A DNA stretch of 64,000 nt from NCBI GenBank assembly GCA_021776515.1, contig JAJFFS010000015.1:151542-215541 (forward strand), given 5' to 3'. This document shows positions 37,638-46,336 of the stretch, one piece after another. The translations under genes were made by a program, and so were the position numbers. Below the pieces are notes generated by a model. The model did not search any database. It had not been told where the DNA came from and saw only the letters and a list, made by a program, of their open reading frames with translations. Position 1 is the stretch's first letter, and each line of letters begins with the position of its first letter. The stretch is from Robiginitomaculum sp. (GTDB taxonomy: Bacteria; Pseudomonadota; Alphaproteobacteria; Caulobacterales; Maricaulaceae).

Positions 37638-38984
37638 ATGCACGACAAACGCTGGTCATCCGGCCTTGGGTTTATTCTGGCCACTACAGGGGCAGCGGTC
37701 GGGCTTGGTAACCTGTGGCGTTTTTCGTTTCTGGCAGGTGAAAACGGCGGTGGTGCCTTTGTACTGATTTATATCGCCTGTGTGTTCCTTATCGGCATAC
37801 CAATTATGCTGGCCGAACTTGCTTTGGGGCGCGCCGGAGGTGGCAGTGCAATCCACAGCATCAAGGCACTCATTACTAAAACAGGCAGTAATAATGGCTG
37901 GAATATTATCGGTGTCCTGAGTGTATTTATCGCCTTTGTTGGCATTGCCTACTATAGCGTCGTAGGTGGCTGGACCGTTGATTTTGCTGTGCAGGGGTTA
38001 GCAGGCAAAGTAGCAAGTGCCGATGGCGTAGTGGCAACGGGGCGCTTTGAGGCCATGCTGGCAAACCCGTGGCGGTTATTGCTGGTCCATAGCATATTTT
38101 TGGGCAGCGTTATGCTGGTACTGGTCCGGGGTGTACAAGGTGGCATTGAGGCCTTGTCGCGCATACTGATGCCGGCGCTTTTCATTATGCTGGCCGGGCT
38201 GATGAGCTATGCCCTTGTTACCGGCGATACGGCCCAAGCGCTTACGTTTCTCTTTTCACCGGATTGGTCCGCAGTCACCGGGAAGACCATTATTGTGGCA
38301 GCCGGACAGGCCTTTTTCTCGCTGGCTATCGGGGTTGGTGTTATGATCACTTACGGCTCCTACGTGCCCGAAGGTATATCGCTGGGGCGCTCCGTTGCTA
38401 TTATTGCCCTGATTGATACCGGCGTTGCGCTGATGGCGGGGCTGGCTATTTTCCCACTTGTATTTGCCCAAGGGCTGGATCCAGCAGGTGGGCCGGGGCT
38501 AATTTTTGTTACCCTGCCTACCGCCTTTGGACAGATGAGCGGCGGTGCCTTTGTGGGGGCAACATTTTTTATTCTTCTGTTCTTTGCTGCTTTTACCACC
38601 GGGATCGGCACACTGGAACCGGTGGTCGCCTGGATGGAGGAACGGCGCGGAATATCGCGGACACGCGGCACACTATTGGCGGGAACAGCCGCATGGGCTG
38701 TTGGTATTGCCGCGCTGTTTTCTTTCAATATCTGGAAAACTTTCTTTCCGCTAAATGCTGTACCCGGATTTGTGGGCAAAGGCATTTTCGATGTAATGGA
38801 TTTTGCCATTGCCAGCATATTATTGCCGTTTAATGGCTTTGTAATAGCCCTCTTTACTGGCTGGATTGTTGCCCGGCTGGTACGAGGCAAGTTAGGCTTA
38901 CCCTCCTTGCTTGAGAGCTTATGGGTATGGGTGTTACGAATAGTCGTGCCTTTGGCTATTATCTTGATCGCAGTTTGGAAGTGA
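37638..38984 (+). CDS. Sodium-dependent NSS-family transporter
   Basis: A 448-residue inner-membrane transporter of the neurotransmitter:sodium symporter family. TM1 carries GLGNLWRFSFLAGENGGGAFVLIY with the sodium and substrate site; about 11 membrane segments are expected, the common bacterial number. Bacterial members (LeuT, MhsT, TnaT) import hydrophobic or aromatic amino acids, so tryptophan or kynurenine is a reasonable guess from the neighbours. It starts 11 bp after the CDGSH-cupin gene and is followed 9 bp later by the PLP enzyme. Confidence 0.93.
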   Translation: MHDKRWSSGLGFILATTGAAVGLGNLWRFSFLAGENGGGAFVLIYIACVFLIGIPIMLAELALGRAGGGSAIHSIKALITKTGSNNGWNIIGVLSVFIAFVGIAYYSVVGGWTVDFAVQGLAGKVASADGVVATGRFEAMLANPWRLLLVHSIFLGSVMLVLVRGVQGGIEALSRILMPALFIMLAGLMSYALVTGDTAQALTFLFSPDWSAVTGKTIIVAAGQAFFSLAIGVGVMITYGSYVPEGISLGRSVAIIALIDTGVALMAGLAIFPLVFAQGLDPAGGPGLIFVTLPTAFGQMSGGAFVGATFFILLFFAAFTTGIGTLEPVVAWMEERRGISRTRGTLLAGTAAWAVGIAALFSFNIWKTFFPLNAVPGFVGKGIFDVMDFAIASILLPFNGFVIALFTGWIVARLVRGKLGLPSLLESLWVWVLRIVVPLAIILIAVWK

Positions 38985-38993
38985 GCATGTGAC

Positions 38994-40124
38994 ATGGAAA
39001 ACTACCGGCTTGATTTCCCAATATTCACGCACACACATTACATTAATTCGTGTTCTTATGGCGCGTTATCTCATCAGGTTGAGGCCGCCTATGGCGAGTA
39101 TTTGAATTGTCGAAAAACACGCGGCGCGGACTGGATGAACTGGTGCGAACGCCATGAAATTGTGCGTGACCGCCTTGCCCAACTGGTTGGCGCGAAGGGC
39201 GACGAAATGGCCGTTACCACTTCGGCTTCGGCGGCCTTGAGCAGCCTTATCAGCAGCCTTGATTTTAAGGGTAAGCGCAATCGCGTGGTGACCACCGATC
39301 AAGCCTTTCCAACCGAAGCACAAAACTGGCACGCACAGGCCACGCGCGGGGCTGAGATTGTGCATGTACGCGAGCAGGACGGGCAACTGGATATTGAGCA
39401 TTTACGCGAGCTGGTGGACGAGCGCACCTTGCTGGTTGCGGTGCCGCTGGTGTGTTATCGCCATGGGGCACTGAACGACATCGCAACGATCTGCAAGATC
39501 GCCCATGAGGCTGGCGCACTGATGCTGGTCGATGGCTATCAGGGCCTTGGCGCGGTACCCTTTGATGTACGTGAACTGGATGTGGACTTTGCCGTTGGCG
39601 GCACCCTGAAATACCTGCTGGGCAGCGCCGGTATCGGATTTTTATACGTGCGAGAAACCCTGATCGAGAACCTCTATCCCTTGCAAACCGGATGGTTCGC
39701 CCAAGCCGATATTCACGCCATGAAAATTCATGGAAACGAGCCAGCCCCCAATGCCCGGCGGTTCGAGCAAGGCACGCCCAGTGTACCGTCACTTTATGCC
39801 GCCCAAGCCGGACTGGACTATGTTTTGAACGTAGGTGTCAAAAATATACGCAAGCATGTGCAAGACTTAAATCGCGTCTTAAAAACTGGCGTTACAAGGC
39901 TGGGAGGAAACCTGACTAGTCAGCTAAAAGACAACGCCCAGGGCCCCATGGTGGCAATACGTAGCACAGACGACCATGCCCTGGTTGCCGCTCTGGAGGC
40001 CGACAACATCGTCACCTCATGCCGCGATGGAAATCTGCGCGTCTCAGCACATTTTTACAATACTATGGAAGACATAGCAGCGGTTTTGGCTGCGCTGGAG
40101 AAAAACCGGGGTTTGCTGGTCTGA
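38994..40124 (+). CDS. Class V aminotransferase-fold PLP enzyme
   Basis: A 376-residue PLP-dependent enzyme of fold type I. The PLP aspartate lies in MLVDGYQGLGA and the Schiff-base lysine in GGTLKYLLGSAG. The opening YINSCSYGALSHQVEAAYGEY resembles kynureninase, cysteine-desulfurase and isopenicillin-epimerase relatives. Substrate unknown. It is the third gene of the CDGSH-cupin/NSS transporter operon, so the transported amino acid may be its substrate. It is shorter than the kynureninase at 30867 and clearly a different family member. Confidence 0.85.
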   Translation: MENYRLDFPIFTHTHYINSCSYGALSHQVEAAYGEYLNCRKTRGADWMNWCERHEIVRDRLAQLVGAKGDEMAVTTSASAALSSLISSLDFKGKRNRVVTTDQAFPTEAQNWHAQATRGAEIVHVREQDGQLDIEHLRELVDERTLLVAVPLVCYRHGALNDIATICKIAHEAGALMLVDGYQGLGAVPFDVRELDVDFAVGGTLKYLLGSAGIGFLYVRETLIENLYPLQTGWFAQADIHAMKIHGNEPAPNARRFEQGTPSVPSLYAAQAGLDYVLNVGVKNIRKHVQDLNRVLKTGVTRLGGNLTSQLKDNAQGPMVAIRSTDDHALVAALEADNIVTSCRDGNLRVSAHFYNTMEDIAAVLAALEKNRGLLV

Positions 40125-40132
40125 AACCAAAA

Positions 40133-40206
40133 ACCGTCATTCCGTTGCAAAACGGAAGCCAGTTGTGACTTTGCCCTGGATACCGTCTTTCGACGGTATG
40201 ACGACA
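40133..40206. repeat. Two-hairpin REP-like element between convergent genes
   Basis: CCGTCA is followed by the hairpin TTCCGTT-GCAA-AACGGAA (40140-40157), then GCCAG, and a second hairpin ATACCGTC-TTTC-GACGGTAT (40180-40199) followed by GACGACAGGG. It fills the 87-bp gap between two converging genes and may double as a transcription barrier. Arms match elements near 25927 and 30497. Confidence 0.7.
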
Positions 40207-40211
40207 GGGTT

Positions 40212-42557
40212 TTACTTCACTGCCCGTTGGTAATGGCGGCGGTTGGGGCGTGCCTTGATGGCCAGATCATGGGCTTTTTCGTTGGTTTTTTCAGCTTCAC
40301 GATAAAGCTGATATTCCCCGGTTTCATATTGTGGTGGCCAGCCCTGATCACGCACACCGTAATGCCCTGCCGCCTGGCGGGTAAAATTGGGGTTATTCAA
40401 ATGCGGACGTGCCAAGGCACACAAATCCGCACGCCCATCAGCAATGATGGTGTTGATTTGCTCTGGCAGGGTAATATCACCCACAGCAATGGTGGGAATA
40501 CCCGCTTCCTGGCGGATAAATTCGGCAAACGGCGTCTGCCACATACGCCCGTAAACGGGCTTCTGCCACGGTACCGTCTGACCGGATGACGCATGGATAA
40601 TGTCCACTCCGGCACTCTTAAACGCCAAGGCAATGACTTTCAGGTCATCCAGATCAAGCCCGCCTTCTGCCCAGTCAGACGACGACAGCCTTACAGACAT
40701 GGGTTTATCTTCTGGCCAGGCAGCGCGCATGGCGGTGAAAACTTCTAGCGGAAATTTCACGCGGTTTTCCACCGATCCACCATATTCATCTTCGCGGGTA
40801 TTGGTCAGAGGAGATAAAAAACTGGCGAGCAAATAGCCATGAGCGCAATGCAGCTCCAGCATGTCAAAACCAGCACGATTTGCCCTCACTGTAGCCGCAA
40901 CAAAATCATCACGAACCCTATACATGTCGCCGCGACCCAAGGTCGTTGGTGTAGCAGATACACCTTCTATGTAAGGAATAGGCGAGGCCGAATATATCGG
41001 CCAGTTATGAGACGTTTTGGGATGATCCGCACTTTCCCAACCGCGCTGGGTAGAGCCTTTGCGCCCCGCATGGCCAAGCTGCAAGGCTATTTTTGCGCTG
41101 GTGTTCTGGTGGATGAAGCTGGTAATCCGCCGCCACTCCTCTTCCTGCTTGTCATCCCATAACCCGGTGCATCCATCACTGATCCGCGCACAAGCACTGG
41201 GGGCCGTCATTTCTGCAAATATCAGGCCTGCGCCACCCAGCGCCCGCGCCGTATAATGAGAAAAATGCCAGTCCGTCGGGCAGCCATCTTTGGCGCTATA
41301 TTGCGCCATAGGGGCCACGGCAACCCGATTGGGGATAGTGAGATCTCGTAAAGCAAACGGCGTAAACATGGGTGTCGGGCGCGTTTTTCCCATATCGTGC
41401 CCGGTTTGCGCTTCGTAGCGCTGGTAAAATTCGTCTTCCGCTGCGCCAAGAAACGCGGCATCACGCAGTTTCAAATTATCCCAGGTGATAGATTTTGCCC
41501 GACTCATCAAGGAAAACGCAAACCCATAGCGCGACTTGTCCCAATGCTGCGGCATGTTCTCAAACCAGCGTAAGGATACCCCGGCATTATGCTGGACAAT
41601 TTCCACTGGCGTACGGCGAGTTTTCTCATATTGCTCGAATATAGCTGGGACGTGTCCGGCATTATCCAAAACGGCGTTTGAGAGACCAATGGCGCATTCC
41701 ATGGCCAGCTTGGTCCCCGAACCAATGGACCAGTGTGCCGTCGCCTTGTTATCGCCAATCAGAACGATATTGCCAGCATCCCAGCGATCACAGGTTATAA
41801 CCGGGAAATTACGCCAGAGCGAACGATTGGTGATAAAGCCATAGCCGTCCAGCTCATCTGCAAAAACCCCTTCCAGATAGGTTGCACACTCGGCCTCATC
41901 CATATCAGCAAAACCGCTGGCCCGCCAACACTCATCCGTGGTCTCCACCACCCAGGTCGAGCGACCTTCTTCATATTGATAGGTATGGGCGCAAAAATGG
42001 CCATGCTCTGTCTGTTTGAAGAAAAAGGTAAACGCATCCAATGGCCGCTTGGAACCAAGCCAGACAAAATGATTGGGACGCAACTGGGTGTGCATACCAA
42101 ACTCGGCCTTGTGCTTATCCCGAATAGCGCTGTTGATCCCATCAGCGGCAACGATAATGTCAGAATCAGGAAAGCGCGTCTCCAGTTCATCGGGATCTAT
42201 CGAGGTGGAGTAATGAATTGGCACACCCACCGCCTCGCACCGTTCCTGCAGCACTTGCAAAAGCGTCAGCCGTGAGCAGCCGGCAAAGCCATTACCACCC
42301 ACAATGGTGCGATCCCCGTTATGCTCGATAACAATATCGCTCCAATGGGCAAAGCTGTCGCGGATCATATCGTAAGAGGCTGGATCGGCACTAAGGAACT
42401 CATCCAGTGTTTCATCCGAAAACACCACGCCAAAGCCAAAGGTGTCATCGGCTTTGTTCTGTTCATAAACCTCAATATCAAAATCCGGACGCGCTTTTTT
42501 GGTCAAAAGCGCAAAATAGAGCCCCCCAGGCCCCCCACCAATCACTGTAATTTTCAT
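40212..42557 (-). CDS. Bifunctional 2-aminobenzoyl-CoA (or salicylyl-CoA) monooxygenase/reductase
   Basis: A 781-residue fused flavoenzyme. Residues 1 to about 385 are an FAD monooxygenase of salicylate-hydroxylase type (GGGPGGLYF at 7-15, VLIGDNKATAHWSIGSG near 266). From about 395 an Old Yellow Enzyme domain follows (PMFTPFALRDLTIPNRVAVAPMAQYSA, LQLGHAGRKGS). This fusion is the hallmark of 2-aminobenzoyl-CoA monooxygenase/reductase of aerobic anthranilate degradation in Azoarcus evansii; relatives are annotated salicylyl-CoA 5-hydroxylase. ATG 42557 has GGGAGA upstream. A good promoter overlapped by a palindrome lies before it, divergent from a MarR gene. Confidence 0.9.
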   Translation of the reverse strand: MKITVIGGGPGGLYFALLTKKARPDFDIEVYEQNKADDTFGFGVVFSDETLDEFLSADPASYDMIRDSFAHWSDIVIEHNGDRTIVGGNGFAGCSRLTLLQVLQERCEAVGVPIHYSTSIDPDELETRFPDSDIIVAADGINSAIRDKHKAEFGMHTQLRPNHFVWLGSKRPLDAFTFFFKQTEHGHFCAHTYQYEEGRSTWVVETTDECWRASGFADMDEAECATYLEGVFADELDGYGFITNRSLWRNFPVITCDRWDAGNIVLIGDNKATAHWSIGSGTKLAMECAIGLSNAVLDNAGHVPAIFEQYEKTRRTPVEIVQHNAGVSLRWFENMPQHWDKSRYGFAFSLMSRAKSITWDNLKLRDAAFLGAAEDEFYQRYEAQTGHDMGKTRPTPMFTPFALRDLTIPNRVAVAPMAQYSAKDGCPTDWHFSHYTARALGGAGLIFAEMTAPSACARISDGCTGLWDDKQEEEWRRITSFIHQNTSAKIALQLGHAGRKGSTQRGWESADHPKTSHNWPIYSASPIPYIEGVSATPTTLGRGDMYRVRDDFVAATVRANRAGFDMLELHCAHGYLLASFLSPLTNTREDEYGGSVENRVKFPLEVFTAMRAAWPEDKPMSVRLSSSDWAEGGLDLDDLKVIALAFKSAGVDIIHASSGQTVPWQKPVYGRMWQTPFAEFIRQEAGIPTIAVGDITLPEQINTIIADGRADLCALARPHLNNPNFTRQAAGHYGVRDQGWPPQYETGEYQLYREAEKTNEKAHDLAIKARPNRRHYQRAVK

Positions 42558-42581
42558 CACAATTCTCCCTAGCTTGCATTT

Positions 42582-42610
42582 ATTTTAGCAATAAGATATT
42601 TACATGTAAA
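42582..42610 (-). promoter_or_regulatory. Promoter of the monooxygenase/reductase gene with overlapping palindromic operator
   Basis: On the minus strand TTTACA (42605-42610) and TAAAAT (42582-42587) are separated by 17 bases, a good sigma-70-type promoter. The perfect palindrome TTTACATGTAAA (42599-42610) covers the -35 box and lies 23 bp before the divergent MarR start codon. The layout is typical of a MarR repressor controlling itself and its divergent target. Confidence 0.75.
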
Positions 42611-42633
42611 CTAAATTCTGGATTGACATTTCG

Positions 42634-43083
42634 ATGAACGACAAAACCGCCCTGAAGCTGTGCCTGCAATTCGCCAAAACCTCTGCGCAACTGCAAGCAC
42701 AAGTGAATGCAAAATTTCGCACTGAATACGGTCAATCACTGGCACGCTTCGATGTGTTGTCCCAACTGGATCGCGGTACGGGCACAGGCATTTCAGTCGG
42801 AGAATTATCCCAAGAATTACTGACCTCGTCAGGTAACATCACACGGCTATTGGATCGAATGCAAAATGAGGGGCTGCTACGCAGGAAACCTTCACCAAAT
42901 GACCTGCGCTGTGTGATCGTTTGTATAACGCCCAAGGGCGCCACATTGTTTGGCAAAATGGCAAAAGATCACGAAAAATGGGTCAGTGATTTACTTGGTG
43001 ATTATCCAAAAGAACAACAAAGAACGCTAATTGACAGCCTGATAAACCTGCAGGCTTCTTTGCAAAATGATACTGTTAAATAA
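42634..43083 (+). CDS. MarR family transcriptional regulator
   Basis: A 149-residue winged-helix regulator: TEYGQSLARFDVLSQLDR, the recognition region ELLTSSGNITRLLDRMQNEGLLRRKPSPNDLRCVIVCITPKGATLF. MarR proteins of this size usually bind aromatic acids or acyl-CoAs and release DNA. It is divergent from the monooxygenase/reductase gene with the palindrome between them, and it converges on ridA with only three bases between the stop codons. Anthraniloyl-CoA or anthranilate is the natural ligand guess. Confidence 0.92.
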   Translation: MNDKTALKLCLQFAKTSAQLQAQVNAKFRTEYGQSLARFDVLSQLDRGTGTGISVGELSQELLTSSGNITRLLDRMQNEGLLRRKPSPNDLRCVIVCITPKGATLFGKMAKDHEKWVSDLLGDYPKEQQRTLIDSLINLQASLQNDTVK

Positions 43084-43086
43084 AGA

Positions 43087-43485
43087 TTATACGGACGGAA
43101 TAACGGCTGTGGTTTCGATCTCAATCCTGGCGCGGCTTTCCATCAGCGCCAGCACCTGAACACAAGCCATGCAGGGAAACTGCCTGCCCATTGTTTCTTG
43201 CCAAACCTGGCCGATTTCCTTTTGTCGGCTGAGATAATCCTCACGGTCAGTAATATACCAGGTCATGCGCACAATATGTTCCGGGGCTGCACCAGCTTCG
43301 GCCAGAATGGCCAGTGTATTGAGTAATGTCTGGCGTGTCTGTTCAACCAGATCATCGCTTTCAAATTCTTCCTGCCCATTCCAGCCAATAATACCCGCTG
43401 TAAACACGAGACGACCCTCGGCCTCCATGCCATTGGAATAGCCTTTGGGACGTTTCCAGCCCTTTGGTTGTAATATGCGTTTCAC
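43087..43485 (-). CDS. RidA family enamine/imine deaminase
   Basis: A 132-residue RidA/YjgF protein. The conserved arginine lies in SRARIEIETTAVIP, and the middle segment TRQTLLNTLAILAEAGAAPEHIVRMTWYI is typical. RidA enzymes hydrolyse enamines and imines to ketones and ammonia. The 2-aminobenzoyl-CoA monooxygenase/reductase product is an enamine, so deamination of that ring is a plausible task. GTG 43485 overlaps the thioesterase TGA (GTGA) with AGGGGAG upstream. It is the last gene of a six-gene overlapped operon. Confidence 0.9.
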   Translation of the reverse strand: MKRILQPKGWKRPKGYSNGMEAEGRLVFTAGIIGWNGQEEFESDDLVEQTRQTLLNTLAILAEAGAAPEHIVRMTWYITDREDYLSRQKEIGQVWQETMGRQFPCMACVQVLALMESRARIEIETTAVIPSV

Positions 43486-43907
43486 GAACAGCTCCCCTGA
43501 TTCTGATACTCACACATACGGCTATGGATAGCTTTAGGCCAGTCACTGGCACCAGACATGTCCTTTTTAGCGCATACCAGCACCAGTTTTGAACGGATGC
43601 GCTCATTGGCTCCATCCAACACGGAAACATTGACCACAACCTTGGCGCGGCGCACTTCAACCACGGTTAGCCGAAAGAGTAGATGCTCGCCCATCCGGCA
43701 AGGTGCCTTAAAACGTGTCTGCACATCACCCAAAGGGGCGCCAACGCCATAATCGGCCAAGAGCGTACCAAAACCCATGCCCAACTCATCAGCAAACCAG
43801 TCTTCCACAACTTCGTTCAGAAGTTCAAAATAACGGGGGTAAAACATAATACCTGCGGGGTCAGTATGGCCGAAGCGAATTTTTTTGCGGACATCAAACG
43901 TGCTCAT
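43482..43907 (-). CDS. Hotdog-fold acyl-CoA thioesterase (4HBT type)
   Basis: A 141-residue thioesterase of the 4-hydroxybenzoyl-CoA type: IRFGHTDPAGIMFYPRYFELLNEVVEDWF contains the catalytic Asp region, and YGVGAPLGDVQTRFKAPCRMGEHL follows. It would release CoA from dead-end or final aromatic thioesters. ATG 43907 lies four bases after the acyl-CoA dehydrogenase stop; an open extension to 43976 runs into that gene and is rejected. It overlaps ridA by three bases. Confidence 0.9.
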   Translation of the reverse strand: MSTFDVRKKIRFGHTDPAGIMFYPRYFELLNEVVEDWFADELGMGFGTLLADYGVGAPLGDVQTRFKAPCRMGEHLLFRLTVVEVRRAKVVVNVSVLDGANERIRSKLVLVCAKKDMSGASDWPKAIHSRMCEYQNQGSCS

Positions 43908-43911
43908 AATT

Positions 43912-45075
43912 TTATTCCGGACTTTGCAACAACTGCCGGGCGATGACAATTTTTTGCACTTCTGAGGCGCCTTCATAAATACGGAGCGCCCTCACCTCGC
44001 GGTAAAGTTCTTCAACCTTTTGCCCCTTGGTGACGCCAAGGCCGCCCAGTAATTGCACGGCCTTGTCAATGACGGTCTGGGCGCTATCGGTGGCATAAAG
44101 TTTGGCCATAGCGGCTTCGCGGGTGACACGGGTTTTTTGCACATCCTTGGTCCAGGCGGAACGATAAATCAGCAGCGCCGAAGCATCCACATCCAGCGCC
44201 ATTTCCGCCAACAGGCCTTGCGCTATGGGCAGTTCTGCCAGTGTCGTACCAAACATGGCGCGGGTGCGCGCATGGCTCAGTGCCTCGTCCAATGCCCGCC
44301 GGGAAAACCCCAATGCGGCAGCACCAACACTGGTGCGAAAAACATCCAGCGTGGCCAGGGCAATTTTAAAACCGCGCCCTTCCTCACCCAAAAGATTCGC
44401 TTTGGGAACGGCGCAGTTCTTAAATTCCAGCCGCGCCAGTGGATGGGGGGCGATGACCTCTATGCGTTCTGCAACGGCCAGTCCCTTTGTGTCCGCATCG
44501 ACAATAACGGCACTAACCCCGACATCGGTACGGGCGAAAAGCGTATAAAAATCAGCGATACCACCATTGGAAATATATGTCTTTTCACCATTGGCCCGAT
44601 AATGCTCGCCACTGGCCTCAAGGCGCGTGGTCATTGCTGCTGCGTCTGAACCGGCATCCGGTTCAGTTAAGGCAAAGGCAGCAATTTTCTTTCCCGCCGC
44701 AACGCCCGGCAAATAAGCCTGTTTTTGTGCCTCGGTGCCAAACATACTGATGGGGCCAGAACCAAGGCCCTGCATGGCAAATGCGAAATCAGCAAGGCCG
44801 CTATGACGCGCCAGAATTTCACGAATAAGACACAAAGAGCGCACATCAAGGTGCTCGTGCACGCCACCAAACTCTGCCGGAACGCAATAGCGAAGCCAGC
44901 CGCCTGCGCCCAACGCCCGCACCAAAGCCCTGCATGTCGCATCAACATCATCATGGGCGGTTTTACTGTCCACAATAGCTGGCAATTCGCGCAAAGCCCA
45001 CGCTTCCAGCTCCTCAGCCAGAGTAATATGGTGAGGCTCAAAAAACGGCCAGTCAAGAAAACTTGTATCAGCCAT
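43912..45075 (-). CDS. Acyl-CoA dehydrogenase
   Basis: A 387-residue FAD-dependent acyl-CoA dehydrogenase. [15 protein letters not shown] and [19 protein letters not shown] are the flavin/substrate signatures; the C-terminal [21 protein letters not shown] carries the family end. It would desaturate a cyclic or ring-opened CoA intermediate. ATG 45075 overlaps the enoyl-CoA hydratase TGA by one base (TGATG). Part of the SDR-MarR-hydratase-dehydrogenase-thioesterase-RidA operon. Confidence 0.93.
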   Translation of the reverse strand: MADTSFLDWPFFEPHHITLAEELEAWALRELPAIVDSKTAHDDVDATCRALVRALGAGGWLRYCVPAEFGGVHEHLDVRSLCLIREILARHSGLADFAFAMQGLGSGPISMFGTEAQKQAYLPGVAAGKKIAAFALTEPDAGSDAAAMTTRLEASGEHYRANGEKTYISNGGIADFYTLFARTDVGVSAVIVDADTKGLAVAERIEVIAPHPLARLEFKNCAVPKANLLGEEGRGFKIALATLDVFRTSVGAAALGFSRRALDEALSHARTRAMFGTTLAELPIAQGLLAEMALDVDASALLIYRSAWTKDVQKTRVTREAAMAKLYATDSAQTVIDKAVQLLGGLGVTKGQKVEELYREVRALRIYEGASEVQKIVIARQLLQSPE

Positions 45076-45884
45076 CAATCGCCCTCGAAAACCGGTTTTT
45101 CCTTGGCGACGAAGGCATGGTAAGCACGTTCAAAGTCGCGGGTTTGCATACAAATAGCCTGTGCCTGGGCTTCGGCCTCTATCGCCGTGTCCAAACTCAT
45201 ATCCCATTCAATATTCAGCTGGTTCTTGGTGATGCCATTGGCAAAATTTGGACCCATTGCCAGACGGCTGGCCAGTTTCATGGCGGCCTCGTCCAGTTGG
45301 TCTGCCTGGTGGATGGTGTTAAAAAAGCCCCAGCGTTCGCCCTCCTCGGCGGAAAAACTGCGCCCGGTCATCAACAACTCACTGGCCCGCCCCTGACCGA
45401 TAATGCGCGGCAGCATGGCGCACGCCCCCATATCGCAACCGGCAAGGCCAACCCGATTAAACAGAAACGCTGTTTTGGCCTCCGGACTGGCAAGACGAAT
45501 ATCTGAGGCCATAGAGATAATGGCACCCGCACCAACGCTGACCCCATCCACAGCAGCAATAATGGGTTGCGGACAGCCGCGCATAGCCTTGACCAGATCA
45601 CCGGTCATGCGGGTAAAATCCAGCAATTGTGTCATGTCCATTTTGGTCAGCGGTGCAATAATTTCGTGAACATCGCCGCCAGAACAAAAATTGCCACCCG
45701 AACTGCCAAAAACAATGGCTTTAACGGCTTTGTCATAAACCAGATCGCGGAACAAATCGCGCAGTTCAGCATAAGACTCGAACGTCAGGGGGTTTTTACG
45801 TTCCGGCCTGTTGAGTGTGATACGGGCAATACCATTTTCAAAGGTCCAGCAAAAATGCTCCGGTGCATAGGTATTCGGATTCAT
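45075..45884 (-). CDS. Enoyl-CoA hydratase/isomerase family protein
   Basis: A 269-residue crotonase-fold enzyme. [21 protein letters not shown], the oxyanion segment [16 protein letters not shown] and [24 protein letters not shown] are clear. In the 2-aminobenzoyl-CoA pathway a hydratase-like enzyme acts on the cyclic intermediate, but members also cleave rings or isomerise bonds. It overlaps the MarR gene by four bases upstream and the dehydrogenase by one base downstream. Confidence 0.93.
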   Translation of the reverse strand: MNPNTYAPEHFCWTFENGIARITLNRPERKNPLTFESYAELRDLFRDLVYDKAVKAIVFGSSGGNFCSGGDVHEIIAPLTKMDMTQLLDFTRMTGDLVKAMRGCPQPIIAAVDGVSVGAGAIISMASDIRLASPEAKTAFLFNRVGLAGCDMGACAMLPRIIGQGRASELLMTGRSFSAEEGERWGFFNTIHQADQLDEAAMKLASRLAMGPNFANGITKNQLNIEWDMSLDTAIEAEAQAQAICMQTRDFERAYHAFVAKEKPVFEGD

Positions 45885-46336
45885 GCGCTTTTCCGTTTCA
45901 TGTTCGTGTCCGGTTCCAACTGGTCCAACAAATTCCGTAAATCAGCAAGGTCTTTGGTCGAAAGACCGGCAAAAGCCTGATGTATCCAGACTTTGTGCTC
46001 AACCGCCATTTCACTAAACAGCGTCCGCCCCTTCGCGGTTAATGAGAATATCACCCCCCGCGCATCCTGCGGGCTGATGCGGCGCTGCACAAGCCCATCG
46101 CGGATTAGCGGGGCCGTGACCTGCGTGGTATTGCCCACTGTGACCATTAACTGACGCGACAATTCACCCGCGCGAAGACCATCCGGATCACGCCTGTCAA
46201 GCGCAGCCATCACATCAAACCTGGAAATAGAAACACCAAAACGGTCGCGCAATTGTGCATCCACAGATTTCTTGATGGCATTGGAGGTGCCCAGCAGTGT
46301 CAGCCATGCTCTTAAAGTATCGCGGCCATCGGTCAT
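45881..46336 (-). CDS. MarR family transcriptional regulator (operon-internal)
   Basis: A 151-residue MarR regulator: [68 protein letters not shown]. It is distinct from the MarR at 42634. Both its ends overlap neighbours by four bases (SDR upstream, hydratase downstream), so it is made in step with the enzymes. It probably represses this operon and perhaps the divergent iorA, with candidate operators at 47085-47128. Confidence 0.92.
   Translation of the reverse strand: MTDGRDTLRAWLTLLGTSNAIKKSVDAQLRDRFGVSISRFDVMAALDRRDPDGLRAGELSRQLMVTVGNTTQVTAPLIRDGLVQRRISPQDARGVIFSLTAKGRTLFSEMAVEHKVWIHQAFAGLSTKDLADLRNLLDQLEPDTNMKRKSA

Noticed and set aside
38360..38995. 211-codon minus-strand frame opposite the NSS transporter
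   Set aside because: Shadow of the transporter codons; no motif, wrong composition.
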